Source: Oscillospiraceae bacterium
GTDB taxonomy: Bacteria; Bacillota; Clostridia; UMGS1810
Direction: 5' to 3'
DNA: 49,169 nucleotides
Assembly: GCA_021629085.1 (NCBI GenBank)
Contig: JAJXRJ010000015.1
Location: forward strand, 1 to 49,169
A program made the translations under genes and the position numbers. Shown piece by piece: positions 41,502-49,169 of this stretch. Under the pieces are notes generated by a model. The model saw only the letters and a list, made by a program, of their open reading frames with translations. It did not search any database and was not told the origin of the DNA. Positions within the stretch are counted from its first letter, which is position 1. Each line of letters begins with the position of its first letter.

Positions 41502-41549
41502 GCTGCCTTACATCCGCTCGTTTTTGAGCAAACGTAGGCAGCTTTTTTT
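41502..41549 (+). terminator. Terminator after jag
   Basis: GCTGCCT (41502-41508) pairs with AGGCAGC (41536-41542), with an inner GCTC-GAGC hairpin, followed by T7. It separates the yidC-jag transcript from mnmE. Confidence 0.88.
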
Positions 41550-41580
41550 ATAAAAATTTTAAAAAAGCAGGTGCTTTTGA

Positions 41581-42960
41581 TTGAACCAGTTTGACACAGT
41601 TGCGGCAATTTCTACGCCGCCAGGCACAGGCGGCATTGCCATTGTGCGTATGAGCGGCGCGCATGCGGTCGAGATTGCAGACCGCGTATTTCAAAAACAA
41701 TCGGGGCAACCGCTTAAAGCGGCACGCACACATACGATACACTATGGGCACGTCTATGCGGAGGACGGTACGGTGATTGACGAGGTGCTGGTTTCGGTGA
41801 TGCGCGCACCCAACACCTATACGCGCGAGGATGTGGTGGAAATCAACTGCCACGGGAGTGCCTATGCCGCAAACCGGTTGCTGGAGGCGCTTTTAAAAAA
41901 CGGCGCATCGCTTGCGCCGGCCGGTGAGTTTACCCGCCGCGCATTTTTAAACGGGCGGATTGACCTTGCAAAAGCGGAAGCGGTGATGGATGTGATCACC
42001 TCTAAAACGGCGCTGGCGCACGCGGTGTCTGTAGGGCAGCTTTCTGGCCGGCTTTCGGGGGAAATTGACCGGCTGCGCGCGGATCTTTTGGGGCTTACGG
42101 CGCATTTACATGCGGTGACCGATTTCCCGGAGGAAGGGCTAGAGCCGCTTTCTGACGCACAGTTTATTGAAATACTAGAAGGTGTGCAATCTCAAATCGG
42201 CACACTTCTCAAAACTGCGGATACAGGAAAACTAATCCGCGAGGGCGTCCCCACTGCCATTGTGGGCAAACCCAATGTGGGCAAGTCGTCACTGCTCAAT
42301 TTGCTGGCGGGGGAAGACCGCGCCATTGTGACCGACATTGCGGGCACCACGCGCGACGTAATTGAGGAATGTGTCAATTTGGACGGCATTTTGCTAAACG
42401 TTTCCGATACCGCGGGTATCCGTGAAACGGGTGACCGGGTGGAGCGCATGGGGGTAGAACGTACGAAACACTGTTTAGAGCAAGCTGCGCTGGTGCTGTT
42501 TTTGCTGGATGGGAGCGCGCCGCCGGATGCGGACGATATGCAGATTGCAGAGCTTTTGGCGGATAAACGCGTGATTGTACTGCTAAATAAATCGGATTTG
42601 GGCATCCATGCAAAGGCCGGGGAATTTTGCCGGCCATTTCAAACGGTCATTCCATTTTCAGTTAAGACGCAAGCGGGATTTTCAGAGCTCAAACAGGCGG
42701 TGAAAGACTTGTTGGGCATGGCGCATGCGGACGAGCTGGCAAACAGCAGTGCGGTGGTCAATCTGCGGCACAAGGAGGCGCTGATCAAAGCGTCTTTGAG
42801 CGTCCGGACAGCGCTGGATACGGCGCACGCGGGGCTGCCGCTGGATTTAACCTTTGTGGATATGGAAAACGCCCTGTCCGCCCTGGGGGAAATTACAGGA
42901 CAGACAGTGGGGGAGGAAATTGTAAATCAAATTTTTGCATCGTTTTGCGTGGGGAAATAA
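41581..42960 (+). CDS. mnmE: tRNA-modification GTPase MnmE
   Basis: The 459-residue GTPase works with MnmG to modify the wobble uridine (cmnm5U34). It has an N-terminal folate-binding-like domain (DTVAAISTPPGTGGIAIVRMSG), helical regions and an inserted G domain (about 215-370) with GKPNVGKSS, DIAGTTRD and LNKSDL. It ends in the fixed C-terminal FCVGK. The start is TTG 41581 with a weak AGGTG site; the family-like start NQFDTVAAI supports it. mnmG begins 15 bp after the stop. Confidence 0.96.
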   Translation: MNQFDTVAAISTPPGTGGIAIVRMSGAHAVEIADRVFQKQSGQPLKAARTHTIHYGHVYAEDGTVIDEVLVSVMRAPNTYTREDVVEINCHGSAYAANRLLEALLKNGASLAPAGEFTRRAFLNGRIDLAKAEAVMDVITSKTALAHAVSVGQLSGRLSGEIDRLRADLLGLTAHLHAVTDFPEEGLEPLSDAQFIEILEGVQSQIGTLLKTADTGKLIREGVPTAIVGKPNVGKSSLLNLLAGEDRAIVTDIAGTTRDVIEECVNLDGILLNVSDTAGIRETGDRVERMGVERTKHCLEQAALVLFLLDGSAPPDADDMQIAELLADKRVIVLLNKSDLGIHAKAGEFCRPFQTVIPFSVKTQAGFSELKQAVKDLLGMAHADELANSSAVVNLRHKEALIKASLSVRTALDTAHAGLPLDLTFVDMENALSALGEITGQTVGEEIVNQIFASFCVGK

Positions 42961-42974
42961 GGGGGAGAGAAAGC

Positions 42975-44846
42975 ATGGAGGTTTATGCTGCGGGAAGCTA
43001 TGATATTGCAGTAATTGGCGGCGGGCACGCGGGGTGCGAGGCGGCGCTGGCATCTGCACGGCTGGGGCTTCGCACCATTTTGTTTGCCATCAATCTCGAC
43101 ACCATTGCCAACATGGCGTGTAACCCCTGCATTGGCGGCACGGCCAAGGGGCACTTGGTGCGGGAAATTGACGCGCTGGGCGGCGAAATGGGAAAGGTGG
43201 CCGACGCCACGTTTATTCAATCGCGCATTTTAAATAAAGGCAAGGGCCCTGCGGTGTATTCCCTGCGCGCGCAAGCGGACCGCCGCGCGTATCAGGAGGA
43301 AATGAAGCGCCGGTTAGAGCAGCAGCCCGGCTTGGATATCAAGCAGGCGGAAATTGTGGAAATTGGGTTTGGAAAGGGGCGCGAAGTGCAGTCGGTCACC
43401 ACGCACTTGGGTGCCAGGTATGCGGTAAAAGCCGCCATTATTGCCACCGGCACCTTTTTAAAGGGGCGGGTGATTGTGGGGGACGTGAGCTATCCGTCCG
43501 GCCCGGACGGCGTGTTTCCCGCAAATGCGCTTTCCGATTGCCTGATACAAAACGGGATCCCGCTCATGCGGTTTAAAACGGGCACGCCCGCACGCGTCAA
43601 CGCCAACAGCATCGACTTTTCCAAAATGGAAGTGCAGCAGGGGGACGACGAGATTACGCCGTTTTCGTTTGAGACAAAAGAGCCCGGAAAAAACAAGGCG
43701 TGCTGTTACCTCACCTATACAAATGCTGAAACAAAGCGGATTATCACCGAAAATTTGCACCGTTCCCCGCTTTACAGCGGGAAAATTGAAGGGGTGGGGC
43801 CGCGTTACTGCCCCTCCATTGAAGATAAAATTGTGCGGTTTGCCGATAAAGAGCGGCATCAGATTTTTATAGAACCCATGGGGCTTTCCACCAATGAAAT
43901 GTATATCCAGGGCTTTTCTTCCAGCCTGCCGGAGGATGTACAGCTAAAAATGCTGCGCACGCTTCCCGGGCTTGCACACGCGCACATGATGCGCACCGCG
44001 TATGCCATTGAATACGACTGCGTGGACGCGACCATGCTGCATCCCACGCTGGAATTTAAAGAGTATCCCGGCCTTTACGGCGCGGGGCAGTTCAACGGCA
44101 GTTCGGGGTATGAAGAGGCCGCGGCGCAGGGGCTGGTGGCGGGAATCAACGCGGCACGAAAGCTTTTGGGCCGCCCGCCGTTTGTGATGGACCGGTCTGA
44201 AAGCTATATCGGCACGCTCATAGACGACCTCACGGTCAAGGGCACCAACGAGCCATACCGCATGCTCACGTCCCGCAGCGAATACCGGCTGCTGCTCCGG
44301 CAGGACAACGCCGATTTGCGGCTTACGCCCAAAGGATATGAAATTGGGTTGATTTCTGAGGCGCGCTATCAAGCCTTTTTGCAAAAAAAGGCGCATATTG
44401 AGGCGGAAATTGCGCGGGTGAAACGCGCCGTGGTGGCACCGGGGGAAGCGGTAAACGCCTTTTTGACAGAGCGGGGCAGCGCGCCCATCCGCACCGGTGT
44501 GAAGCTTTGCGAACTCATGCGCCGGCCTGAATTAGACTACGATTCCCTCGCGCCGTTTGACCCGGACCGGCCGGCACTGGACCGGTTTGAGCGCGAACAG
44601 GTGCATATTCAGGTGAAATATGAAGGATATATTCAAAAGCAGATAGAGCAGGTGGCACAGTTTCAAAAGCTGGAGCAAAAGCAAATCCCGGAAGATATCG
44701 ACTATCAGGCCATTGGTGGATTGCGGCTGGAGGCGCGGCAAAAGCTTTCCAAACACCGCCCCAAAACAGTGGGCCGGGCGTCGCGCATTTCCGGCGTTTC
44801 GCCCGCCGATATCAGTGTGCTGCTTATCTATTTAAAAACGCGGTAA
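42975..44846 (+). CDS. mnmG: tRNA uridine 5-carboxymethylaminomethyl modification enzyme MnmG
   Basis: The 623-residue FAD enzyme is the partner of MnmE in wobble-uridine modification. The dinucleotide motif is DIAVIGGGHAGCEAALASARLG; conserved segments include NPCIGGTAKGHLVREIDALGG and GQFNGSSGYEEAAAQGLVAGINAA. The C-terminal helical domain begins near 500. The ATG at 42975 with GGGGGAGAG is used; the frame to 42945 overlaps mnmE. Confidence 0.96.
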   Translation: MEVYAAGSYDIAVIGGGHAGCEAALASARLGLRTILFAINLDTIANMACNPCIGGTAKGHLVREIDALGGEMGKVADATFIQSRILNKGKGPAVYSLRAQADRRAYQEEMKRRLEQQPGLDIKQAEIVEIGFGKGREVQSVTTHLGARYAVKAAIIATGTFLKGRVIVGDVSYPSGPDGVFPANALSDCLIQNGIPLMRFKTGTPARVNANSIDFSKMEVQQGDDEITPFSFETKEPGKNKACCYLTYTNAETKRIITENLHRSPLYSGKIEGVGPRYCPSIEDKIVRFADKERHQIFIEPMGLSTNEMYIQGFSSSLPEDVQLKMLRTLPGLAHAHMMRTAYAIEYDCVDATMLHPTLEFKEYPGLYGAGQFNGSSGYEEAAAQGLVAGINAARKLLGRPPFVMDRSESYIGTLIDDLTVKGTNEPYRMLTSRSEYRLLLRQDNADLRLTPKGYEIGLISEARYQAFLQKKAHIEAEIARVKRAVVAPGEAVNAFLTERGSAPIRTGVKLCELMRRPELDYDSLAPFDPDRPALDRFEREQVHIQVKYEGYIQKQIEQVAQFQKLEQKQIPEDIDYQAIGGLRLEARQKLSKHRPKTVGRASRISGVSPADISVLLIYLKTR

Positions 44847-44859
44847 GGAGGAGGCGCGC

Positions 44860-45543
44860 ATGGGTTTACGCGAAATGGTAGGAGAAAATGCCGAACAGTT
44901 TGCGGCCTACTACAAACTGCTGGTGGAATGGAACAAAAAGATAAATCTGACCGCCATTACGGAGGAAGCGGATGTGTATGCCAAGCACTTTATGGACAGC
45001 TTGGCGGTAGTTTTGAGCGGGAAAATTAAAGACGGCCAGCGTGTGGTTGACATTGGCACCGGCGCGGGGTTCCCCGGCCTGGTTTTGGCCATCCACAACC
45101 CATCCCTGTCTGTTGTGCTGCTCGATTCGTTAAATAAGCGCGTCACCTTTTTAAACGAAGTGATAGAGGCATTGGAGTTAAAAAATGTCACGGCGGTGCA
45201 CGGCCGGGCAGAGGACTTTGCCAAACAGCCGGATTTTCGAGAGCGGTTTGATGCTGCAGTGTCCCGGGCAGTGGCTGCGCTGCCGTCGCTTTTGGAGCTC
45301 TGCCTGCCGTTTGTGAAAGTGGGAGGCTTTTTTATTGCACAAAAAGGCCCGGCGGCCTATGCGGAAGCGGACGCGGCCAAAAACGCCGTTTCTACTTTGG
45401 GCGGGCAGTTGGAATCCATTTTCCCATACCAAATTCCCGATGCAGATCTCGACCACAATCTGGTGCTTGTAAAAAAGATTGCACAGACTTCGACAAAGTA
45501 TCCCAGAAAGAGCCCCAAACCAATAAAAGATCCGTTGAAATAA
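44860..45543 (+). CDS. rsmG: 16S rRNA (guanine-527-N7)-methyltransferase
   Basis: The 227-residue SAM-dependent enzyme methylates G527 of 16S rRNA; its loss gives low-level streptomycin resistance in other bacteria. Family segments are NKKINLTAITE, HFMDSLAV, VVDIGTGAGFPGLVLAI and VHGRAEDFA. It lies 13 bp after mnmG with a GGAGGAG site. Its C-terminal tail (YPRKSPKPIKDPLK) matches the usual YPR-KxG end. Confidence 0.95.
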   Translation: MGLREMVGENAEQFAAYYKLLVEWNKKINLTAITEEADVYAKHFMDSLAVVLSGKIKDGQRVVDIGTGAGFPGLVLAIHNPSLSVVLLDSLNKRVTFLNEVIEALELKNVTAVHGRAEDFAKQPDFRERFDAAVSRAVAALPSLLELCLPFVKVGGFFIAQKGPAAYAEADAAKNAVSTLGGQLESIFPYQIPDADLDHNLVLVKKIAQTSTKYPRKSPKPIKDPLK

Positions 45544-45656
45544 GGCGTTTCCCGGCATTTTTTGTAAGAATTTTTAGAACGATTTTATTTCCCTTTTTGG
45601 ACAAGCCGTGCTATACTATTGATAGAGAAAAACGTACAAGAAGGGGATGCGAACCA

Positions 45657-46487
45657 ATGGACATTTTATCCATACTCAATCCAAAAAGTGCAGTCAAAGA
45701 CAATGTGGTCTACATACCGATTTCGAGCATCAAGCCCAATCCATACCAGCCGCGCCGCAAGTTTGACAAGGCGGGTATTTCTGAGCTTTGCGAATCCATC
45801 AAGCAATACGGCGTCATCCAGCCCATCTCGGTACGGCGGATTGGCATTGGAAGCTATGAGCTGGTGATGGGGGAGCGGCGGCTGCGCGCATGCATACAGG
45901 CAAAAATCACCCGGATTCCCGCCATCGTTGTGGACATGAATGACAACGACAGCGCTGTAGTGGCGCTCATTGAAAATTTACAGCGGCAAAACCTCACCTT
46001 TATGGAGGAGGCACAGGCGTATTTTTACCTCATCAGCGAGCATGGCTTAACACAGGATGAGCTGGCGCAGAAAGTGGGCAAAAACCAGTCCACCATTGCA
46101 AATAAGCTTCGGCTGCTAAAGCTTCCAAAGCAAATCAAACAGATTATTGAAGAACGAGGGCTGACCGAGCGTCACGCGCGGGCGTTATTGAAGCTGCCCG
46201 ATGAGGATTTGCAGATGCGCATTCTAAAAAAAGTGTGCGATAACGAGCTCAATGTGAAGGAGACCGACGAGCTGGTGGACAAAGCGTTGGAAGAAATTTT
46301 GATGACCAGTAAGGAGAAAAAGACCAGCAAGGTTGCAATTTTAAAGGATGTGCGCATTTTTACCAATACCATCAAACGCGCGGTGCATGCAATGCGCAAT
46401 TCTGGCATTGATGCTGAATCCATTACCAACGAAAACGATTATTTTTATGAATATGTGATAAAAATCCCAAAGCGCCAGGCACAATAA
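45657..46487 (+). CDS. noc: ParB/Noc-family nucleoid protein
   Basis: The 276-residue protein has the ParB N-terminal CTP-binding domain (IPISSIKPNPYQPRRKF, GERRLRA and ENLQRQNLTFMEEA), an HTH region (LTQDELAQKVGKNQSTIANKLRLLKLP) and a C-terminal dimerisation part. The position after rsmG and overall sequence fit Noc/ParB. No soj (parA) partner is in the window, which slightly favours Noc over Spo0J. ATG 45657 has a GAAGGGGAT site; longer frame from 45597 is not family-like. Confidence 0.85.
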   Translation: MDILSILNPKSAVKDNVVYIPISSIKPNPYQPRRKFDKAGISELCESIKQYGVIQPISVRRIGIGSYELVMGERRLRACIQAKITRIPAIVVDMNDNDSAVVALIENLQRQNLTFMEEAQAYFYLISEHGLTQDELAQKVGKNQSTIANKLRLLKLPKQIKQIIEERGLTERHARALLKLPDEDLQMRILKKVCDNELNVKETDELVDKALEEILMTSKEKKTSKVAILKDVRIFTNTIKRAVHAMRNSGIDAESITNENDYFYEYVIKIPKRQAQ

Positions 46488-46498
46488 TCCCCTTTCCC

Positions 46499-46527
46499 TT
46501 GACAAAATGGTCAAAAAAAGGTATAAT
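46499..46527 (+). promoter_or_regulatory. Promoter of the folate-transporter riboswitch transcript
   Basis: TTGACA (46499-46504) and TATAAT (46522-46527) with a 17-bp spacer, ending 10 bp before the riboswitch. It lies only 11 bp after noc. Confidence 0.9.
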
Positions 46528-46537
46528 TTGTAAGAAT

Positions 46538-46631
46538 CAGAGCAGACGTCATGCGTTAAGTGTTAGAGAATGGGAGTAGAGTCTCTAAACGAAAAGCCGG
46601 TTTGGCTTGCGGTTTGACGTTCCATCCGCTG
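46538..46631 (+). promoter_or_regulatory. Tetrahydrofolate (THF) riboswitch
   Basis: The conserved core of class I THF riboswitches is present in order: GCGTTAAGTGTT, GAATGGGA, CGAAAAGCC, TGCGGT and CATCCGCTG. The outer stem closes with CAG/CTG (46538-46540 and 46629-46631), and ACGTC/GACGT (46546-46550 and 46616-46620) forms the long helix. It precedes a folate-type ECF transporter. The downstream hairpin (46633-46651) and a CCCCT/AGGGG pairing over the ribosome site (46660-46664 with 46683-46687) suggest translational control by ligand. Confidence 0.88.
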
Positions 46632-46694
46632 AATAATATCACAAATATTATCCTGACGGCCCCTGCTCAATACCATTTTGGAAGGGGATTTTTT

Positions 46695-47477
46695 ATGCCT
46701 AAAATCAATTCTACAAAACGGGTGGTTTACACCGCCTTCTTCATGGCGCTTGCGCTTGCACTCCGTTACTTCAGCATTCTTGTGCCCTTTGGCGGCGTGC
46801 TGGGCATGCGCATCAGCGTATCCGGTTTTTTTTCCAAGCTTCCCGCAATTTTGTTTGGCCCCTTATACGGCGGCATTGCAAATGGTGCAATTGATTTTAT
46901 CGGCTGCATCATAAAGCCGGACGGCGAGTATATTCCGCTGCTCACCTTAACGGCCGCCTTAGGCGGCGTAATTGCCGGTTTTGCATGGAAATATGCGGCT
47001 TCAGCCCATTTTGAACGGGTGAAAAAATATTTTGTATGTGCAGTTGCGGCATTTGGTGTGTGGGGGCTTGTAAATTTGATACTCATCACCTTTTTCCCCG
47101 AACTGCCCTATTGCGCGGCTATTTTGTCCATGGGCGCCAAGCGTTCCATTTACGCCACTGCGGGCCTCATTGCGCTGGGGCTTTTAGGGGCAGTGCTCTT
47201 TTTGGCAGACTGGTTTTTAAAACGCAAAAAACCGGAAATTGGCGGCGATTATGTAAAAATGCTGTTGGTTTTGCTTTTGGCAAATATCACGGTCACCACG
47301 CTCAATACCTTTATTTTGCGGATTTTTGTGCCCGCGCTTGCAAATATTGCATTTTGGATATTTTACATTCCGCGGCTCATTGAAGAAATTATTATGACCA
47401 TGGTGCAGAGCTATGCGGTGCTCTACCTTTTAAAGCTGTTTGACCGCGTGTTTGACAAACCGGTGGTTGCAAACTAA
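46695..47477 (+). CDS. folT: ECF transporter S component, folate type
   Basis: The 260-residue membrane protein has six or more predicted helices. It matches folate-family ECF substrate-binding (S) proteins, starting VYTAFFMALALALRYFSI with the LPAILFGPLYGGIANGAIDFIGCIIKP segment and ending IYIPRLIEEIIMTMVQSYAVLYLL. S components capture a vitamin and work with a shared EcfA-EcfA'-EcfT module, which is not in the window. The THF riboswitch upstream supports folate as substrate. It is longer than many FolT proteins (about 170-200), with extra helices in the middle. ATG 46695 has an AAGGGG site. Confidence 0.85.
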   Translation: MPKINSTKRVVYTAFFMALALALRYFSILVPFGGVLGMRISVSGFFSKLPAILFGPLYGGIANGAIDFIGCIIKPDGEYIPLLTLTAALGGVIAGFAWKYAASAHFERVKKYFVCAVAAFGVWGLVNLILITFFPELPYCAAILSMGAKRSIYATAGLIALGLLGAVLFLADWFLKRKKPEIGGDYVKMLLVLLLANITVTTLNTFILRIFVPALANIAFWIFYIPRLIEEIIMTMVQSYAVLYLLKLFDRVFDKPVVAN

Positions 47478-47505
47478 AAATGAAAGTTTTTTTGTAAAAA
47501 ATTGC

Positions 47506-47550
47506 AAAACCGAAATGGCGAGGGGAAACGCTCTGCTGTTTCGGTTTTTT
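47506..47550 (+). terminator. Terminator after the folate transporter
   Basis: AAAACCGAAA (47506-47515) and its complement (47539-47548) form a 10-bp stem with an internal arm and a T6 tract. Confidence 0.85.
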
Positions 47551-47656
47551 GTTGAAGCTGTCGCATGTTTTGTGAAAATAATTGCATAAATTTTAAGGGA
47601 AGAAGATGGAATTGCACTATTTTTTACAAAATATTTGAATTTTTTTGAATTCAATC

Positions 47657-47685
47657 TTGCAAAATTTGAAAAAAAGGAGTACAAT
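47657..47685 (+). promoter_or_regulatory. Probable promoter of gdhA
   Basis: TTGCAA (47657-47662) and TACAAT (47680-47685) with a 17-bp spacer, 38 bp before the start. The sequence between it and the preceding terminator is AT-rich and otherwise unremarkable. Confidence 0.65.
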
Positions 47686-47723
47686 AAACAGGAAGTGATT
47701 TTTGTAAGGGAGGTAAATAAAAC

Positions 47724-49070
47724 ATGGGATTGAAAAGTAAATATTTAATTGACCTGATGGACAGAGTGGAAAAACGCAACCCTGCTGAGCCGGAGTTTCA
47801 CCAGGCGGTCAAAGAGGTGCTGGAATCGCTGGAGCCGGTGATAGAAAGACGGCCCGAATTTGTGGAAAGCGGCATTGTGGAAATGCTGGTTGAGCCCGAG
47901 CGCGTGATTAAATTCCGCGTGCCGTGGGTGGATGACAAGGGCCATGTGCAGGTTAACCGCGGATTCCGCGTGCAGTTTAACAGCGCCATTGGACCTTACA
48001 AGGGCGGTCTTCGCTTCCATCCTTCAGTTTATGAGGGCATTATTAAATTTTTGGGCTTTGAACAGATTTTTAAAAACTCGCTGACTGGGCTTCCCATTGG
48101 CGGCGGCAAGGGCGGCAGCGACTTTGATCCCAAGGGCAAATCTGATTTAGAAGTGATGCGGTTTTGCCAGAGCTTTATGACCGAGCTTTCCAAGCACATT
48201 GGCGCGGATACCGATGTGCCTGCCGGCGATATTGGCGTTGGCGCGCGGGAAATCGGTTATATGTTTGGGCAATATAAACGGCTGCGCAACGAGTTTACCG
48301 GTGTTTTGACCGGCAAGGGCCTTACATATGGCGGCAGCCTGGCGCGTAAAGAGGCGACGGGTTATGGACTGTGCTACTTTGCAGAGGAAATGTTAAATGC
48401 GAAGGGCAAATCGTTTAAAGGCTCCACAGTTGTGATTTCCGGCTCGGGCAACGTGGCAATTTACGCAACGGAAAAGGCCACCCAGCTGGGCGGCAAGGTG
48501 GTTGCGCTGTCTGATTCCAACGGTTATATTTACGACAAGAACGGCGTGGACCTTGACTTGGTGAAACAGATTAAAGAGGTGGAGCGCAAGCGTATCAAAG
48601 AATATGTGGTAAAACACCCCGAAGCGGAATATCATGAGGGATGCGCAGGCATCTGGAATGTGAAGTGCGACATTGCGCTGCCCTGTGCAACGCAAAATGA
48701 GCTGGATGAAGCAAGCGCAAAGACGCTTTGTGCAAACGGTGTCATCGCAGTTGCGGAAGGCGCAAACATGCCCTCCACGCCCGAGGCGGTTGCAACGTTC
48801 CAGCAAAACGGCGTACTGTTTGGCCCGGCAAAGGCGGCCAATGCAGGCGGCGTCGCCACCAGTGCGTTGGAAATGAGCCAAAACTCCATGCGTTATGGAT
48901 GGACGTTTGAAGAAGTGGATCAGAAGCTGCACGGCATCATGGTGAGCATTTACAAAAACGCGGCCAAAGCGGCAAAAGAATACGGCTGCGAGGACAATCT
49001 GGTTGCAGGCGCAAATATTGCAGGCTTCTTAAAAGTTGCAGAAACCATGCTGGCGCACGGTGTGGTGTAA
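47724..49070 (+). CDS. gdhA: Glutamate dehydrogenase (NADP-type, hexameric)
   Basis: GdhA interconverts 2-oxoglutarate plus ammonia with glutamate. The 448-residue length is typical of the hexameric (small) family. Recognisable parts are RGFRVQFNSAIGPYKGGLRFH, the catalytic-lysine motif GLPIGGGKGGSDFDPKGKSD, the NAD(P) motif VVISGSGNVAIYATEKA and a SDSNGYIYD stretch after the beta-2 strand that favours NADP. It has its own promoter and a GGGAGGT site. The stop is at 49070. Confidence 0.95.
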   Translation: MGLKSKYLIDLMDRVEKRNPAEPEFHQAVKEVLESLEPVIERRPEFVESGIVEMLVEPERVIKFRVPWVDDKGHVQVNRGFRVQFNSAIGPYKGGLRFHPSVYEGIIKFLGFEQIFKNSLTGLPIGGGKGGSDFDPKGKSDLEVMRFCQSFMTELSKHIGADTDVPAGDIGVGAREIGYMFGQYKRLRNEFTGVLTGKGLTYGGSLARKEATGYGLCYFAEEMLNAKGKSFKGSTVVISGSGNVAIYATEKATQLGGKVVALSDSNGYIYDKNGVDLDLVKQIKEVERKRIKEYVVKHPEAEYHEGCAGIWNVKCDIALPCATQNELDEASAKTLCANGVIAVAEGANMPSTPEAVATFQQNGVLFGPAKAANAGGVATSALEMSQNSMRYGWTFEEVDQKLHGIMVSIYKNAAKAAKEYGCEDNLVAGANIAGFLKVAETMLAHGVV

Positions 49071-49097
49071 TAAAAATGCAAAAAAGAGCAGTCGATT

Positions 49098-49169
49098 TGA
49101 AGTGAACCCCAAAGTTTGAGACTATTTCAAAGATTGTGTAAACCTCCAAACGGGTATATAATAAAAATA
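49098..49169. other. Insertion-sequence-like end and promoter, cut by window edge
   Basis: The segment begins TGAAGTGAACCCCAAAGTTT, which resembles the left ends of IS3-family (IS150-like) elements. GAGACTATTTCA...TTGTGTAAAC (49118 onward) resembles IS256-type inverted repeats. A TTGTGT-17-TATAAT promoter (49134-49139, 49157-49162) points into the missing sequence. An element end would also explain a contig break. Only one end is visible, so the family is not settled. Confidence 0.35.

Noticed and set aside
42120..42136. ATTTCCCGGAGGAA as a Noc-binding site
   Set aside because: The second half does not complete the ATTTCCCGGGAAAT palindrome, and it encodes conserved mnmE codons.
1..49169. 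CRISPR arrays, tRNA or rRNA genes
   Set aside because: No regularly spaced repeats, cloverleaf-forming segments with T-loop GTTCRANNC, or rRNA-like conserved stretches were noticed in the gaps.

Overview
The window looks like a chromosomal contig from an anaerobic, endospore-forming member of the Clostridia (Bacillota), with roughly balanced GC by eye. The evidence is a spoVAC-spoVAD-spoVAE operon behind a sigma-G-like promoter, an alpha/beta-type small acid-soluble spore protein, PerR with rubrerythrin, several copper-amine-oxidase-like 'stalk' domain proteins, and the block rpmH-rnpA-yidD-yidC-jag-mnmE-mnmG-rsmG-noc in the standard Firmicutes order. Large secreted modular esterase-like proteins suggest a life on complex glycans, perhaps in the gut. 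A more exact placement is not possible from the sequence alone.

Layout. 1-420: an edge-truncated XRE regulator, a palindromic operator/promoter and a SLOG-like gene remnant. 419-3283 (minus): a stalk-domain protein and the spoVA operon, which appears to begin with an unrecognised 50-residue membrane ORF. 3410-8574 (plus): ilvB-ilvN, trmD and a membrane EAL protein with a degenerate GGDEF domain. 8664-9630 (minus): rubrerythrin and PerR. 9905-16111 (plus): a 2,068-residue secreted protein with an alpha/beta-hydrolase head and about seven beta-sandwich modules. 16189-23508: two acetyltransferases, a DUF3784 protein, an acyl-CoA synthetase-like enzyme, a stalk-domain C39-like peptidase and a sialate-O-acetylesterase-like protein. 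23711-28898 (plus): rsmD-coaD, a coiled-coil protein, proB-proA, NfeD/SPFH and a small conserved-looking protein. 28955-31266 (minus): a cation-efflux remnant, DUF4363, DUF421 and a D-2-hydroxyacid dehydrogenase. 31391-36442 (plus): nagA, recD2, comFC, a SASP and a DUF6062 protein. 36450-38793 (minus): a CmpB-like membrane protein and a stalk/AMIN/amidase_3 cell-wall amidase. 39081-46487 (plus): the rpmH-to-noc block. 46499-49070: a THF riboswitch with a folate-type ECF S component, then gdhA. The last ~70 bases look like the end of an insertion sequence.

How the genes fit together. Biosynthesis and translation genes (ilvBN, proBA, coaD, trmD, mnmEG, rsmD, rsmG) sit beside spore genes and cell-surface or secreted genes. 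Many genes have clear -35/-10 pairs with 17-bp spacing. Several starts are TTG with a good Shine-Dalgarno sequence. No CRISPR array, rRNA, tRNA or complete mobile element was seen, and no gene-free stretch exceeds 300 bases.

The points most worth following up are the small ORF heading the spoVA operon, the giant hydrolase with an atypical nucleophile elbow, the absence of dnaA beside rpmH, the cysteine-rich tail on the hydroxyacid dehydrogenase, the duplicated Cys/His motif in the DUF6062 protein, and the THF-riboswitch-controlled transporter. No clearly new defence or mobile system was found.
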